Shown: piece after piece, positions 5,343-12,576 of the stretch | How the letters are laid out: each line of letters begins with the position of its first letter | Numbering within the stretch: the first letter of the stretch is position 1 | Assembly (NCBI GenBank): GCA_934167135.1 | Contig: CAKPKI010000044.1 | Span: 1-12,576, forward strand | Reading direction: 5' to 3' | DNA from: an uncultured Clostridia bacterium | GTDB lineage: Bacteria; Bacillota; Clostridia; TANB77; CAG-508 | DNA length: 12,576 nucleotides | The notes under the pieces: model-generated | The model's database searches: none | Seen by the model: only the letters and a program-made list of their open reading frames with translations | Told to the model about the DNA's origin: nothing | Position numbers and translations under genes: made by a program

Positions 5343-6899
5343 TTAGCTTCTTAAATATTCTAGTTCCTCTTCAATATCTTTTCTCAAAAACAATGGCTCA
5401 CCTTTTTCTATAACTTTGATATTTTTTAAACTATTATATTTATATAAGCTTTCCCATGTTTGTAATTCTTCTGTTGTTCCTATTTGTCTTAATAAATTTT
5501 TAGCTGTATCATCCATAAATGGTATTAAAATTATTCCTATTTTTCTAATATTTTCTATTAGATGATAAATACTTGATTCTAATTTTTCTTTTTCTTCATT
5601 TTTAACAAGTTCCCATGGTCTTGTTTCATCTATATATTTGTTTGTTCTTGAAATTAATATCCATAGTTCTTTTAATGCATCTGCTATTTCGTATTTGTCT
5701 ATTAATTTTTCTACCTTTTTTATTTGAGAATTTGTAAATTCTTCAAATTCTTTGTCAACTTCATTTGGTGTACCATTATATTCTGGTACTTTTCCTTCAA
5801 AGTATTTATTAACCATTGATATTGTTCTATTTACTAAATTTCCTAAGTCATTACACAAATCTGAATTATATCTTTCTATAAAACTTTCTGGTGTATATAA
5901 TCCATCTTGTGATGTTTGCATTTCTCTTAATAAGAAATATCTTGTTGCATCTAATCCATATCTGCTTATTAATTTTTCTGGATATACAACATTTCCTTTT
6001 GATTTTGACATTTTACCATCTTTCATCATTATAAAATTATGCACTAATATTTTTCTTGGTAATGGTAAATCAAGTGCCATTAGGAATATTGGCCAATAAA
6101 TCAAATGAAATCTTGCTATATCTTTTCCAACTATTTGTAAATCTGCTGGCCATAATTTTTTAAATAGTTCATTATCTGCTTGCTTATAACCTATAGCTGT
6201 TAAATAGTTTGTTAATGCATCTAACCATACATATATTACATGTTTTGGATCTGAATTAACTTTTATTCCCCAATCAAATGTTGTTCTTGTTACACATAAG
6301 TCTTCAAGTCCTGGTTTTATAAAATTGTTTATCATTTCCGTCTTTCTGTATTCTGGTTGGATGAAATCTGGATGTTCATCATAATATTTTAATAGTTTAT
6401 CAACATATTTTTTCATATTAAAGAAATATGCTTCTTCTTTCATCAATTTTACATCTCTTCCACAATCAGGACATTTTCCATCAACTAATTGTGTTTCTGT
6501 AAAATATGTTTCACATGGCATACAATACCAACCCTCATATTCTCCTTTATATATATCTCCTTTTTGTAAAAAGTATTCGAATATATCTTGCACGGCTTTT
6601 TCATGTCTTGGTTCTGTTGTTCTTATGAAATAATCATATTTTATATTCATTAAAGCCCATAAATCTTTTGCCATTTGTGCCATTCCATCAACATATTCCT
6701 TTGGTGTTTTTCCACGCTCTTTTGCTACTGTTTCGATTTTTTGACCATGTTCATCTGTTCCTGTTAACATGAATACATCATACCCTCTTAGTTGTTTATA
6801 TCTTTTTACAGTATCTGCTAATGTTGTTGTATATGCTGTTCCAATATGAAATTTTCCACTTGGATAGTATATTGGTGTTGTTATATAGAATTTTTCCAT
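5343..6899 (-). CDS. metG: Methionine-tRNA ligase (short form)
   Basis: Class I aminoacyl-tRNA synthetase that charges tRNA-Met. The Rossmann domain has HIGT (18-21, the HIGH-motif variant) and the KMSKS loop (296-300). The connective domain carries one four-cysteine zinc knuckle (C126, C129, C143, C146). The helical anticodon-binding domain includes NKYIDETRPWEL (420-431). At 518 residues it lacks the C-terminal OB-fold tRNA-binding/dimerisation domain that takes many bacterial forms to 640-680 residues; it ends naturally at a stop codon. AAAGGAGG at 6908-6915 is eight bases before the ATG. The 86-base gap after truB holds competing hairpins (6920-6974). It is followed closely by the deacetylase gene. 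Confidence 0.97.
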   Translation of the reverse strand: MEKFYITTPIYYPSGKFHIGTAYTTTLADTVKRYKQLRGYDVFMLTGTDEHGQKIETVAKERGKTPKEYVDGMAQMAKDLWALMNIKYDYFIRTTEPRHEKAVQDIFEYFLQKGDIYKGEYEGWYCMPCETYFTETQLVDGKCPDCGRDVKLMKEEAYFFNMKKYVDKLLKYYDEHPDFIQPEYRKTEMINNFIKPGLEDLCVTRTTFDWGIKVNSDPKHVIYVWLDALTNYLTAIGYKQADNELFKKLWPADLQIVGKDIARFHLIYWPIFLMALDLPLPRKILVHNFIMMKDGKMSKSKGNVVYPEKLISRYGLDATRYFLLREMQTSQDGLYTPESFIERYNSDLCNDLGNLVNRTISMVNKYFEGKVPEYNGTPNEVDKEFEEFTNSQIKKVEKLIDKYEIADALKELWILISRTNKYIDETRPWELVKNEEKEKLESSIYHLIENIRKIGIILIPFMDDTAKNLLRQIGTTEELQTWESLYKYNSLKNIKVIEKGEPLFLRKDIEEELEYLRS

Positions 6900-6919
6900 T
6901 CTTTCATCCTCCTTTACTA

Positions 6920-6974
6920 GTTTGAATTATAATAGCCACCTTGCATCGTTAGAATATACTATTCTAATTCAAAC
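6920..6974 (-). promoter_or_regulatory. Alternative hairpins in the metG leader
   Basis: GTTTGAATTATAATAG (6920-6935) and CTATTCTAATTCAAAC (6959-6974) are complementary at 15 of 16 positions around a 23-base loop. A second, incompatible hairpin uses part of the same arm: TTAGAATA (6949-6956) with TATTCTAA (6960-6967), eight perfect pairs and a 3-base loop. The long stem ends about four bases before the metG ribosome binding site. No U run follows, so it is not a standard terminator. It could be an attenuator-like switch, a processing site, or a DNA palindrome. A TATAAT at 6926-6931 lies inside it but has only a poor -35. Confidence 0.5.
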
Positions 6975-6985
6975 AATTAGTTATT

Positions 6986-7834
6986 TTACAATATTATATC
7001 TCTTTTAAGCAATTTATTTTTAATAGTTCCTATTCCAATAAATTGTTCATTACTATATATCTTATATATTCCATCTTGTAATTGCCATGTTAATTGTACA
7101 CCATTTAAAAATAATTGCAACTTTTTTTCATCTAAATTAATTTTTTTATTTTGCTTAAAATAACTTTCTATTGTTATGCAACTTTGTTTTTTTTCTAATT
7201 CTTCTATTGTTATTGCATTTTCTATTTTAAATTCACCTACTTGTGTTCTTTTAAGCTCTTTCATGTATCCCACAGTTCCAAGTTTTTCTGCTATATTTTC
7301 GCATAATGTTCTAATATATGTTCCTTTTGAACATGCAACTTCAAATTCTATCTGCTTATTTATTCTATCTAATTTCAATAATTCTATATCATAAATCTCT
7401 ATTTGTCTTGGTTTTATTTCTAGTTTTTCACCTTTTCTTGCATATTCGTATAGTTTTTTTCCATTTACCTTTATTGCAGAATACATTGGCGGAATTTGTT
7501 CTTGTTTTCCTTCAAGTGATTTTAATATATTATTAATATATTCAATTTTCAAGTTTTCTTCTGGTACAATTTTGTTTTCTATTATCTTACCTTCTACATC
7601 TGCTGTATCTGTTTTTTCTCCTAGTTGCACTACCGCTTCATATGTTTTATCATGATTAATTATGTATTTTGAAATTTGAGTTCCTTTTCCAACAAGTAAT
7701 GGTAGTACTCCTGTTGCATTAGGATCTAATGTGCCTGTATGTCCAACTTTTTCATTTAATATTTTTTTTGCTTTTTTTACAATATCATGTGATGTACAAT
7801 TTTTTGGTTTATTTATTATTATTATTCCATCCAT
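6986..7834 (-). CDS. truB: tRNA pseudouridine-55 synthase TruB
   Basis: Converts U55 of the T-loop in most tRNAs to pseudouridine. The 282 residues fit the bacterial family. The catalytic motif GHTGTLDPNATG (31-42) contains the nucleophile Asp37. Tyr65 (KTYEA) and GTYIRTLC (171-178, with Arg175) are the other conserved active-site segments. A small C-terminal domain follows from about 230. The ATG is one base past the nrnA stop codon, and the only ribosome binding site, AAGGAT near 7848-7852, is distant and modest, so coupling to nrnA translation is likely. In many Bacillota ribF and rpsO come next; here metG does. Confidence 0.97.
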   Translation of the reverse strand: MDGIIIINKPKNCTSHDIVKKAKKILNEKVGHTGTLDPNATGVLPLLVGKGTQISKYIINHDKTYEAVVQLGEKTDTADVEGKIIENKIVPEENLKIEYINNILKSLEGKQEQIPPMYSAIKVNGKKLYEYARKGEKLEIKPRQIEIYDIELLKLDRINKQIEFEVACSKGTYIRTLCENIAEKLGTVGYMKELKRTQVGEFKIENAITIEELEKKQSCITIESYFKQNKKINLDEKKLQLFLNGVQLTWQLQDGIYKIYSNEQFIGIGTIKNKLLKRDIIL

Positions 7835-7835
7835 T

Positions 7836-8795
7836 TTATTTTTTTAATCCTTGTTTTACTGCATTTATTATTTTGGTTTTTGCTTGTTCTAGATTTCCAC
7901 TTACAAAACATCCAGCAGCTCCTCTATGGCCACCACCACCAAGTAACATACATATGTCTGATACATTTATTACTTCATGTGAACGTAATGATGCTTTATA
8001 ACCATTGGCTCCTTCCTTTTCCTTTAATAATACTGCAACTTCAACACCTTCAATGTCACGAATCATTTCTACTAATCCTTCGTCATCACCTATTTCTGCA
8101 TTAGTTCTTTCGTAATCCTCTAAATCTAAATATGCAAAACCTATTTTTCCATCTTCTAAAAATTCTAATCTATTATATATTGTTTTTTCTAGTTCACAAT
8201 GAGCTTTACTCTTATTTCTTAATGCAATTCTACAAATTTCTTTTAATTTTGCTCCTTTTCTTACTAATTCAGCAGCAAATTCAAATGTTTCTGGACTTAC
8301 TCCTCCCCATTGAAAACCACCTGTATCTGTTACTAATCCTGTTAAAATACATGTTGCAATTTCTTTCGTTATATTTATTCCATAATATTCAAACATTCCA
8401 ATTAGTACTTGACAACATGCGGGTGCAACTGGATCAACATAATTCAAATCTGCAAACATTGCATTAACAGAATGATGGTCTATTTGTATTGTTCTTTTAG
8501 CTGGCTCAAAATATTCTTTTCCTCCAGCTAATCTTTTTATATCTGTACAATCTACTGAAATTGCTAAATCGTAATTTTCTTCTTTTCCATTTATTAAAAT
8601 TTTTTCAGTTCCAGGCAAAAATTTAAAATCTTTTGGATATTCTGGTATAATAATATCTACTTTTTTGCCTAATTGCTCAATTGCATGCATCACAGATAGA
8701 GAACTTGATACAGCATCCCCATCTGGTGATTCATGTGATAATACTACTATTGTTTCCGCTTTTTTTATTTCTTCTAATATTTCATCTAGTGTCAT
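7836..8795 (-). CDS. nrnA: Bifunctional oligoribonuclease / pAp phosphatase NrnA (DHH family)
   Basis: Manganese-dependent phosphoesterase that degrades 2-5 nucleotide RNA fragments and removes phosphate from 3'-phosphoadenosine 5'-phosphate in the cytosol. The 319 residues show the DHH domain motifs: SPDGDA (23-28, ligands D25 and D27), VDCTD (81-85), DHH (106-108) and TDTGGF (156-161). The C-terminal DHHA1 domain has the substrate-binding GGGGHRGAAG (286-295). The start overlaps the rbfA stop as ATGA, and GGAGGAA at 8806-8812 lies inside the end of rbfA, so the pair is translationally coupled. Its place between rbfA and truB is conserved in Bacillota. The assignment to NrnA rather than another DHH/DHHA1 phosphoesterase rests on length and context. 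Confidence 0.93.
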   Translation of the reverse strand: MTLDEILEEIKKAETIVVLSHESPDGDAVSSSLSVMHAIEQLGKKVDIIIPEYPKDFKFLPGTEKILINGKEENYDLAISVDCTDIKRLAGGKEYFEPAKRTIQIDHHSVNAMFADLNYVDPVAPACCQVLIGMFEYYGINITKEIATCILTGLVTDTGGFQWGGVSPETFEFAAELVRKGAKLKEICRIALRNKSKAHCELEKTIYNRLEFLEDGKIGFAYLDLEDYERTNAEIGDDEGLVEMIRDIEGVEVAVLLKEKEGANGYKASLRSHEVINVSDICMLLGGGGHRGAAGCFVSGNLEQAKTKIINAVKQGLKK

Positions 8796-9169
8796 TCTTT
8801 GTTACTTCCTCCATTATCTTTGTCTTTCATTATATCATTTAAAATACTATCTATTCTAGCTCCATATTCTAAAGATTCATCTAATTCAAATACTAATTCT
8901 GGTGTATTTCTTAAATTTATCCTCTTTGCCAATTCTGAACGTAAATAACCAGAAGATTTTTTTAAACCAGCTAATGTTTCTTTAACATTCTTAGAATTTA
9001 GAATACTTACAGAAACTTTAGCATATTTTAAATCTGGTGTTACTTTTACTCTTGTTACACTAATCATTCCTGTAACACTTGGTTCTTTTAAGTCGTAATT
9101 TATTATTTGACTAAGTTCTTTTCTATATTCTTCGTCAATTCTTCCTTGACGGTTATTGTTTTTTGGCAT
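8792..9169 (-). CDS. rbfA: 30S ribosome-binding factor RbfA
   Basis: Late-stage assembly factor for the 30S subunit that acts on 16S rRNA 5'-end maturation and is important in the cold. The 125 residues form the single KH-like fold of the family. The conserved segments TPDLKYAKVSVS (44-55), TPELVFELDES (89-99) and GARID (103-107) are all present. AAAGGAG at 9175-9181 is five bases before the ATG. A stem-loop at 9185-9211 ends just three bases upstream of that site, which could affect initiation. The stop codon overlaps the nrnA start by four bases. Confidence 0.96.
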   Translation of the reverse strand: MPKNNNRQGRIDEEYRKELSQIINYDLKEPSVTGMISVTRVKVTPDLKYAKVSVSILNSKNVKETLAGLKKSSGYLRSELAKRINLRNTPELVFELDESLEYGARIDSILNDIMKDKDNGGSNKE

Positions 9170-9184
9170 TTTTTCTCCTTTCTA

Positions 9185-9211
9185 TAGGTACTGCTCTTTG
9201 AGCTTTACCTA
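9185..9211 (-). promoter_or_regulatory. Stem-loop directly upstream of the rbfA ribosome binding site
   Basis: TAGGTA (9185-9190) pairs with TACCTA (9206-9211). Inside it, after a 2x2 internal loop, GCTC (9193-9196) pairs with GAGC (9200-9203) around a 3-base loop. There is no U run, so it is not an intrinsic terminator. It fills the middle of the infB-rbfA gap and may be an RNA processing or stability element, or may modulate rbfA translation. Confidence 0.5.
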
Positions 9212-9240
9212 CTTATTTGGCATATTTAATCATATACTTT

Positions 9241-12195
9241 CTATCTTTTAATTTCTTCCATAATATAAGCTTCAATAATATCTCCTTCTTTGATATCATT
9301 GTATTTTTCGATTTGAATACCACATTCATATCCTTTTGATACTTCTTTGGCATCATCTTTAAATCTCTTTAATGATGCAAGTTTACCATCATGTATAACT
9401 ACATTATCACGTAATACTCTTACTCCAGCATTTCTTTCAAGCTTACCATCTAATACATATGCACCAGCAATTGTACCAACATTTGATATTTTAAATGTTT
9501 GTCTTACTTCTGCATTTCCTATGATATGTTCTTCATATTTTGGTGCTAACATACCTTTCATTGCAGATTCTACATCATCTATTGCTTGATATATTACAGA
9601 ATATTGTTTTATTTCTACTTCTTCTTTTTCTGCCATGTCTTTTGCAGTTGGCATTGGTCTAACATTAAATGCTATGATTATTGCATTTGAAACTTTTGCA
9701 AGTGTTACATCTGATTCAGTAACAGCTCCTGTTGCTGAGTGTATAACTTTTACCTTTACTTCTTCATTTGTCAATTTTTCCATTGACTGTTTTATAGCTT
9801 CTACAGAACCTTGAACATCTGCTTTTACTATTAAATTAAGTACTTTTAAATCACCAGCCTCCATTTGACTAAATAAATTGTCTAATGTTACTTTACTCAT
9901 TGCATTTATTGCTTTTTCTCTTTCTTGACGTTTTCTTTTTTCTATTAAGTGTTTAGCTGTTTTTTCATCTTTTACTTCATAGAAAATATCTCCAGCTTGT
10001 GGAACTTCTGTTAATCCCATTATTTCTACTGGTGTTGATGGTCCTGCTTTTTTTACTTTTTTACCTTTCTCATCTGTCATACTTCTAATTCTACCAATTG
10101 ATGAACCTACAACTATTGTGTCTCCAACATCAAGTGTTCCTCTTTGTACAAGCATTGAAGCAATTGCTCCTCTGTTTTTATCAAGTCTTGCTTCTATTAC
10201 TACACCTTTTGCTTGTTTATTTGGATTTGCTTTTAATTCTAACATATCAGCTTCTAATAATACCATTTCTAATAATTGGTCAATGTTTTGATGTTGTTTA
10301 GCAGAGATTGGTACAAATATTGTATCTCCTCCCCATTCTTCTGGTACTAATTCATAAGCCATTAATTCTTGTTTTACCTTATCTATATTAGCATCTGGTA
10401 AATCCATTTTGTTAATTGCAACAATTATTGGAATTCCAGCTGATTTTGCATGGTTTATTGCTTCTACTGTTTGTGGCATTACACCATCATTTGCTGCAAC
10501 TACAAGGATTGCAATATCTGTTATTTGTGCTCCCCTTGCTCTCATTGCTGTAAATGCTTCATGTCCAGGTGTGTCTAAGAATGTTATTTCTCTATCATTT
10601 ACTTTAACTTTGTATGCACCAATATGTTGTGTAATTCCTCCAGCTTCTCCTTCTATCACATTTGTTTTCTTTACTGCATCTAATAAAGATGTTTTTCCAT
10701 GATCTACATGCCCCATTACAACTATTACTGGTGGGCGTGTTTCTAAATCTTCTTCTCTATCTTCTGAATCATCAAATAATATATCTTCTTCTGTTATTGT
10801 TTCCTTTTTGTTAACTTTTACTCCAAATTCATCTGCAATTAAAGATGCTGTATCAAAGTCTATATCATTATTTATTGTTGCCATTACTCCATAACCAAGT
10901 AATTTTTTAATAACCTCTGCTGTTGTTTTCTTTAATTCAGCGGCAAAGTCTTTTACTGTAATTGTTTCTGGAATTGTAATTTCTTCTAGTTTAAAGATTT
11001 TTTGTTTATTACGATTTTCATCATTTTTTGTTGCTTTTTTCTTTCCTTTTTTACCTCTTTGTGTTGTTAAATCGTAATAATCTAACATTCCACCGTCTTG
11101 CTCGTCAAACATATTTGATAGACTATCTGTTCTTTTTAATCCCTTTAATTTATGTTCATTGATTTCGCCATTTTGATTATTTCTTCTTGTTTTATTTGCT
11201 TTTTTGTTTCTATTATCATCAAATTTGTTGTTTTGTTTTTGTCTATCTATGGCTTTATCTTTGTTATATTCCCTTGCTGGTTCTTTTTCGACATTTTCTA
11301 CAGACATTATATCTTTAATATTTTTTTCAATTCTCTTTTCATCTAATGGTCTATTTCCATTAAATCTTGGATTTCCACCTTGTCTATTTCTATTATTGTC
11401 AAATCTTCCGCCATTACTATTATTAGACCTATTATTTCTATCAAATTTTTGCCTATTTCCATTATTGTTACCATTATTTGTAGAATTTCTTTCAAAATTA
11501 CGATTTCCTTGTTGATTTCTATCATTATTAAATCTATTATTTTTTCTATAACCGTTATTTTGACCTTCTCTATTATTTGGTTTATATTCTCTATTTTCTC
11601 TATTATTTGATTTATATTCTCTATTATTTTGATTGAATTTCTTTTCTGGCATTGTTTTATTCCCTACTTTTTCAATTCTTTTTTGATTATTATTTTCTTT
11701 TTTTACTTCAACATCCATTTTACTTTCTTTTTCTTCTACCTTTTCTTCAACTTTTTGAGTCATAATTGGCTCCTCTTTCTTTTCTTCTTTTTTTATTCCG
11801 AATAATTCATCTACTGTCATAGGTTTAGATGGTTTATTCCTATAAACTATGTTATAGTCTTTGTTCTTTTTTCTTTCTACAAATCCTACATTATTACTTT
11901 TTTTCTCTTCTTTTTTACTTTCTTCTTTAGGTTGGCTTGTTTCATCATTTATGATAACTTCTCTTCTTATTATAACTGGCGAGTCATTATTTTTAGCTTT
12001 TTCATTGTTTTGCTTTTTTTCTTCTGGCTTACTTTTATAATTCTTAGCACTTTCTTTTATTTTTTGTGCTTCTGCTTCTTCTACAGCACTTAGATGGCTT
12101 TTTACATTTATGTTTAAGCTTTTAGCTATTTCTACTACATCTTTACTGGTTAAGTTTAATTCTTTTGCAATGTCATATAATTTTATCTTACCCAA
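9241..12195 (-). CDS. infB: Translation initiation factor IF-2
   Basis: GTPase that brings initiator tRNA to the 30S subunit and promotes 50S joining. From a TTG start at 12193-12195 the protein is 984 residues and begins MGKIKLYDIAKELN, as expected for IF-2. A first IF2-N helical domain (about 1-50) is followed by a Lys/Glu-rich linker and an Asn/Arg/Gly-rich disordered stretch (about 188-282), with a duplicated 10-residue unit at 191-210. The second IF2-N domain is at about 401-467. The G domain has GHVDHGKT (495-502), GGITQHIGAY (519-528), DTPGHEAF (541-548), NKMD (595-598) and SAK (631-633). Domains II, III and the C-terminal fMet-tRNA-binding part follow intact. It is much longer than B. 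subtilis IF-2 (about 716) because of the linker. Its start overlaps the end of rnpM. Confidence 0.97.
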   Translation of the reverse strand: MGKIKLYDIAKELNLTSKDVVEIAKSLNINVKSHLSAVEEAEAQKIKESAKNYKSKPEEKKQNNEKAKNNDSPVIIRREVIINDETSQPKEESKKEEKKSNNVGFVERKKNKDYNIVYRNKPSKPMTVDELFGIKKEEKKEEPIMTQKVEEKVEEKESKMDVEVKKENNNQKRIEKVGNKTMPEKKFNQNNREYKSNNRENREYKPNNREGQNNGYRKNNRFNNDRNQQGNRNFERNSTNNGNNNGNRQKFDRNNRSNNSNGGRFDNNRNRQGGNPRFNGNRPLDEKRIEKNIKDIMSVENVEKEPAREYNKDKAIDRQKQNNKFDDNRNKKANKTRRNNQNGEINEHKLKGLKRTDSLSNMFDEQDGGMLDYYDLTTQRGKKGKKKATKNDENRNKQKIFKLEEITIPETITVKDFAAELKKTTAEVIKKLLGYGVMATINNDIDFDTASLIADEFGVKVNKKETITEEDILFDDSEDREEDLETRPPVIVVMGHVDHGKTSLLDAVKKTNVIEGEAGGITQHIGAYKVKVNDREITFLDTPGHEAFTAMRARGAQITDIAILVVAANDGVMPQTVEAINHAKSAGIPIIVAINKMDLPDANIDKVKQELMAYELVPEEWGGDTIFVPISAKQHQNIDQLLEMVLLEADMLELKANPNKQAKGVVIEARLDKNRGAIASMLVQRGTLDVGDTIVVGSSIGRIRSMTDEKGKKVKKAGPSTPVEIMGLTEVPQAGDIFYEVKDEKTAKHLIEKRKRQEREKAINAMSKVTLDNLFSQMEAGDLKVLNLIVKADVQGSVEAIKQSMEKLTNEEVKVKVIHSATGAVTESDVTLAKVSNAIIIAFNVRPMPTAKDMAEKEEVEIKQYSVIYQAIDDVESAMKGMLAPKYEEHIIGNAEVRQTFKISNVGTIAGAYVLDGKLERNAGVRVLRDNVVIHDGKLASLKRFKDDAKEVSKGYECGIQIEKYNDIKEGDIIEAYIMEEIKR
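11566..11625. repeat. 30-bp tandem duplication inside infB
   Basis: Two adjacent 30-base copies (11566-11595 and 11596-11625) differ only at the 15th base (G at 11580, A at 11610). The unit is exactly ten codons and encodes NREYKxNNRE twice, with Ser in the first protein copy and Pro in the second. Frame is preserved, consistent with slippage in the disordered Asn/Arg-rich linker of IF-2. Confidence 0.9.
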
Positions 12196-12469
12196 TAACA
12201 TCACCTCCTACTTTTCTATCAATAGTATTTTTTATTTCTTCATATATATCATCTTTTATCTCTATATCTAAGACTTTTTCTAATCTTTTAGTTTTTTTGG
12301 CTTTCTTATAACATTCTTCATTATAGCAAATATATGCCCCACGCCCTGGTTCTTTTCCTTTTACATCTACTTTTATAATATTCTCTTTATTTTTTACTAT
12401 TCTTAATAATTCATTTTTGTTTTTTTGCATTCTACATACTGTACATGTTCTTTGTGGTATATTTTTCAA
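12188..12469 (-). CDS. rnpM: YlxR/RnpM family RNA-binding protein (DUF448)
   Basis: Small RNA-binding protein of the nusA-infB operon; the B. subtilis relative has been described as a modulator of RNase P activity. The 93 residues carry RTCTVCR (7-13), GRGAYIC (42-48) and C53, the family hallmarks, with a Lys-rich surface. The start is TTG (12467-12469), supported by GGGAGG at 12477-12482 seven bases upstream and by the typical N-terminus MKNIPQRTC. The last codons contain the infB ribosome binding site, and the two genes overlap by eight bases. The usual neighbour rplGA (ylxQ), found between this gene and infB in B. subtilis, is absent here. Confidence 0.92.
   Translation of the reverse strand: MKNIPQRTCTVCRMQKNKNELLRIVKNKENIIKVDVKGKEPGRGAYICYNEECYKKAKKTKRLEKVLDIEIKDDIYEEIKNTIDRKVGGDVIG
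12204..12209 (-). promoter_or_regulatory. Ribosome binding site that selects the TTG start of infB
   Basis: AGGAGG within the final codons of rnpM. The TTG at 12193-12195 is eight bases downstream, a normal distance. An ATG at 12199-12201 is only two bases away and a GTG at 12202-12204 overlaps the site, so both are unlikely starts. Confidence 0.75.
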
Positions 12470-12541
12470 TTATCTTCCTCCCTTAAGATTAAAATATTTT
12501 TAATATACATTCTATTCTTCGTCTTTTTCTATTTCTTCTAC

Positions 12542-12576
12542 TTATGTTTTTTCTGTATCTTCTTCTGTCTTTTTTG
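12542..12576 (-). CDS. nusA: Probable C-terminus of transcription factor NusA (partial)
   Basis: Only the last ten codons and a TAA stop (12542-12544) are visible; the reading ends KKTEEDTEKT. An acidic tail just upstream of rnpM and infB is what the standard nusA-ylxR-infB order predicts, but nothing in the visible part is diagnostic, so the name rests on context. After the TAA, the same frame continues with nine more acidic codons (VEEIEKDEE) to a TAG at 12512-12514. This suggests the tail was once longer and was shortened by a point change. No promoter is seen before rnpM, consistent with co-transcription. Confidence 0.55.
   Translation of the reverse strand, partial: KKTEEDTEKT

Noticed and set aside
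6926..6954. Promoter for metG using TATAAT at 6926-6931
   Set aside because: At 17 bases upstream the -35 reads TTCTAA, matching only three of six consensus bases, and the -10 is explained by the inverted repeat. Possible, but not supported enough to list.
6917..6979. T-box riboswitch or leader peptide before metG
   Set aside because: There is an AGGTGG-like string and a nine-codon ATG frame (6917-6946). However, the leader is far shorter than any T-box, lacks a terminator, and the small frame has no ribosome binding site.
11343..11525. Minus-strand 60-codon frame inside infB
   Set aside because: It is an out-of-frame reading of the Asn/Arg-rich AT repeats, giving Ile/Glu-rich nonsense, with no ribosome binding site.
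11566..11640. Short CRISPR-like array
   Set aside because: Copies are directly adjacent without spacers, lie inside the infB reading frame and preserve codons, so this is a coding tandem duplication.

Overview
The window is about 30% GC by eye. It looks like a chromosomal segment of a low-GC Gram-positive bacterium (Bacillota, most likely a Clostridia-type lineage). This rests on the strong AGGAGG-type ribosome binding sites, the nusA-rnpM-infB-rbfA-nrnA-truB cluster, tig-clpP-clpX, and the AT-biased, Asn/Lys-rich proteins. Genus and species cannot be read from it.

All recognisable housekeeping genes lie on the minus strand, from about position 12576 down to 981. In transcription order they are: the end of a probable nusA, rnpM (ylxR), infB, rbfA, nrnA and truB (translation initiation, ribosome maturation, RNA turnover and tRNA modification). 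Then come metG (methionyl-tRNA synthetase), a membrane-anchored NodB-type polysaccharide deacetylase, and tig-clpP-clpX (nascent-chain chaperone plus the ClpXP protease). Genes are packed with overlaps or gaps of 1 to 86 bases. The only clear internal promoter on this strand is in front of tig. Hairpins sit in the infB-rbfA, truB-metG and tig-clpP gaps, so tuning of the polycistronic RNA is plausible. A two-way terminator closes the block after clpX.

The left 976 bases are different. A truncated minus-strand gene runs off the left edge with its own good promoter. Divergent from it is a plus-strand unit with a near-consensus extended -10 promoter, a perfect 9+9 bp palindrome at the expected transcription start, a structured leader, an unrecognised 99-residue protein and a strong terminator. 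Next comes a 31-residue peptide that is more than half asparagine, with a strong ribosome binding site.

I see no CRISPR array, insertion sequence, tRNA, rRNA or recognisable defence or mobile system. The best candidates for something undescribed are the small plus-strand unit at 251-742, the Asn-rich peptide at 804-899, and the alternative hairpins in the metG leader at 6920-6974. The remainder is conserved core biology in a somewhat unusual order.
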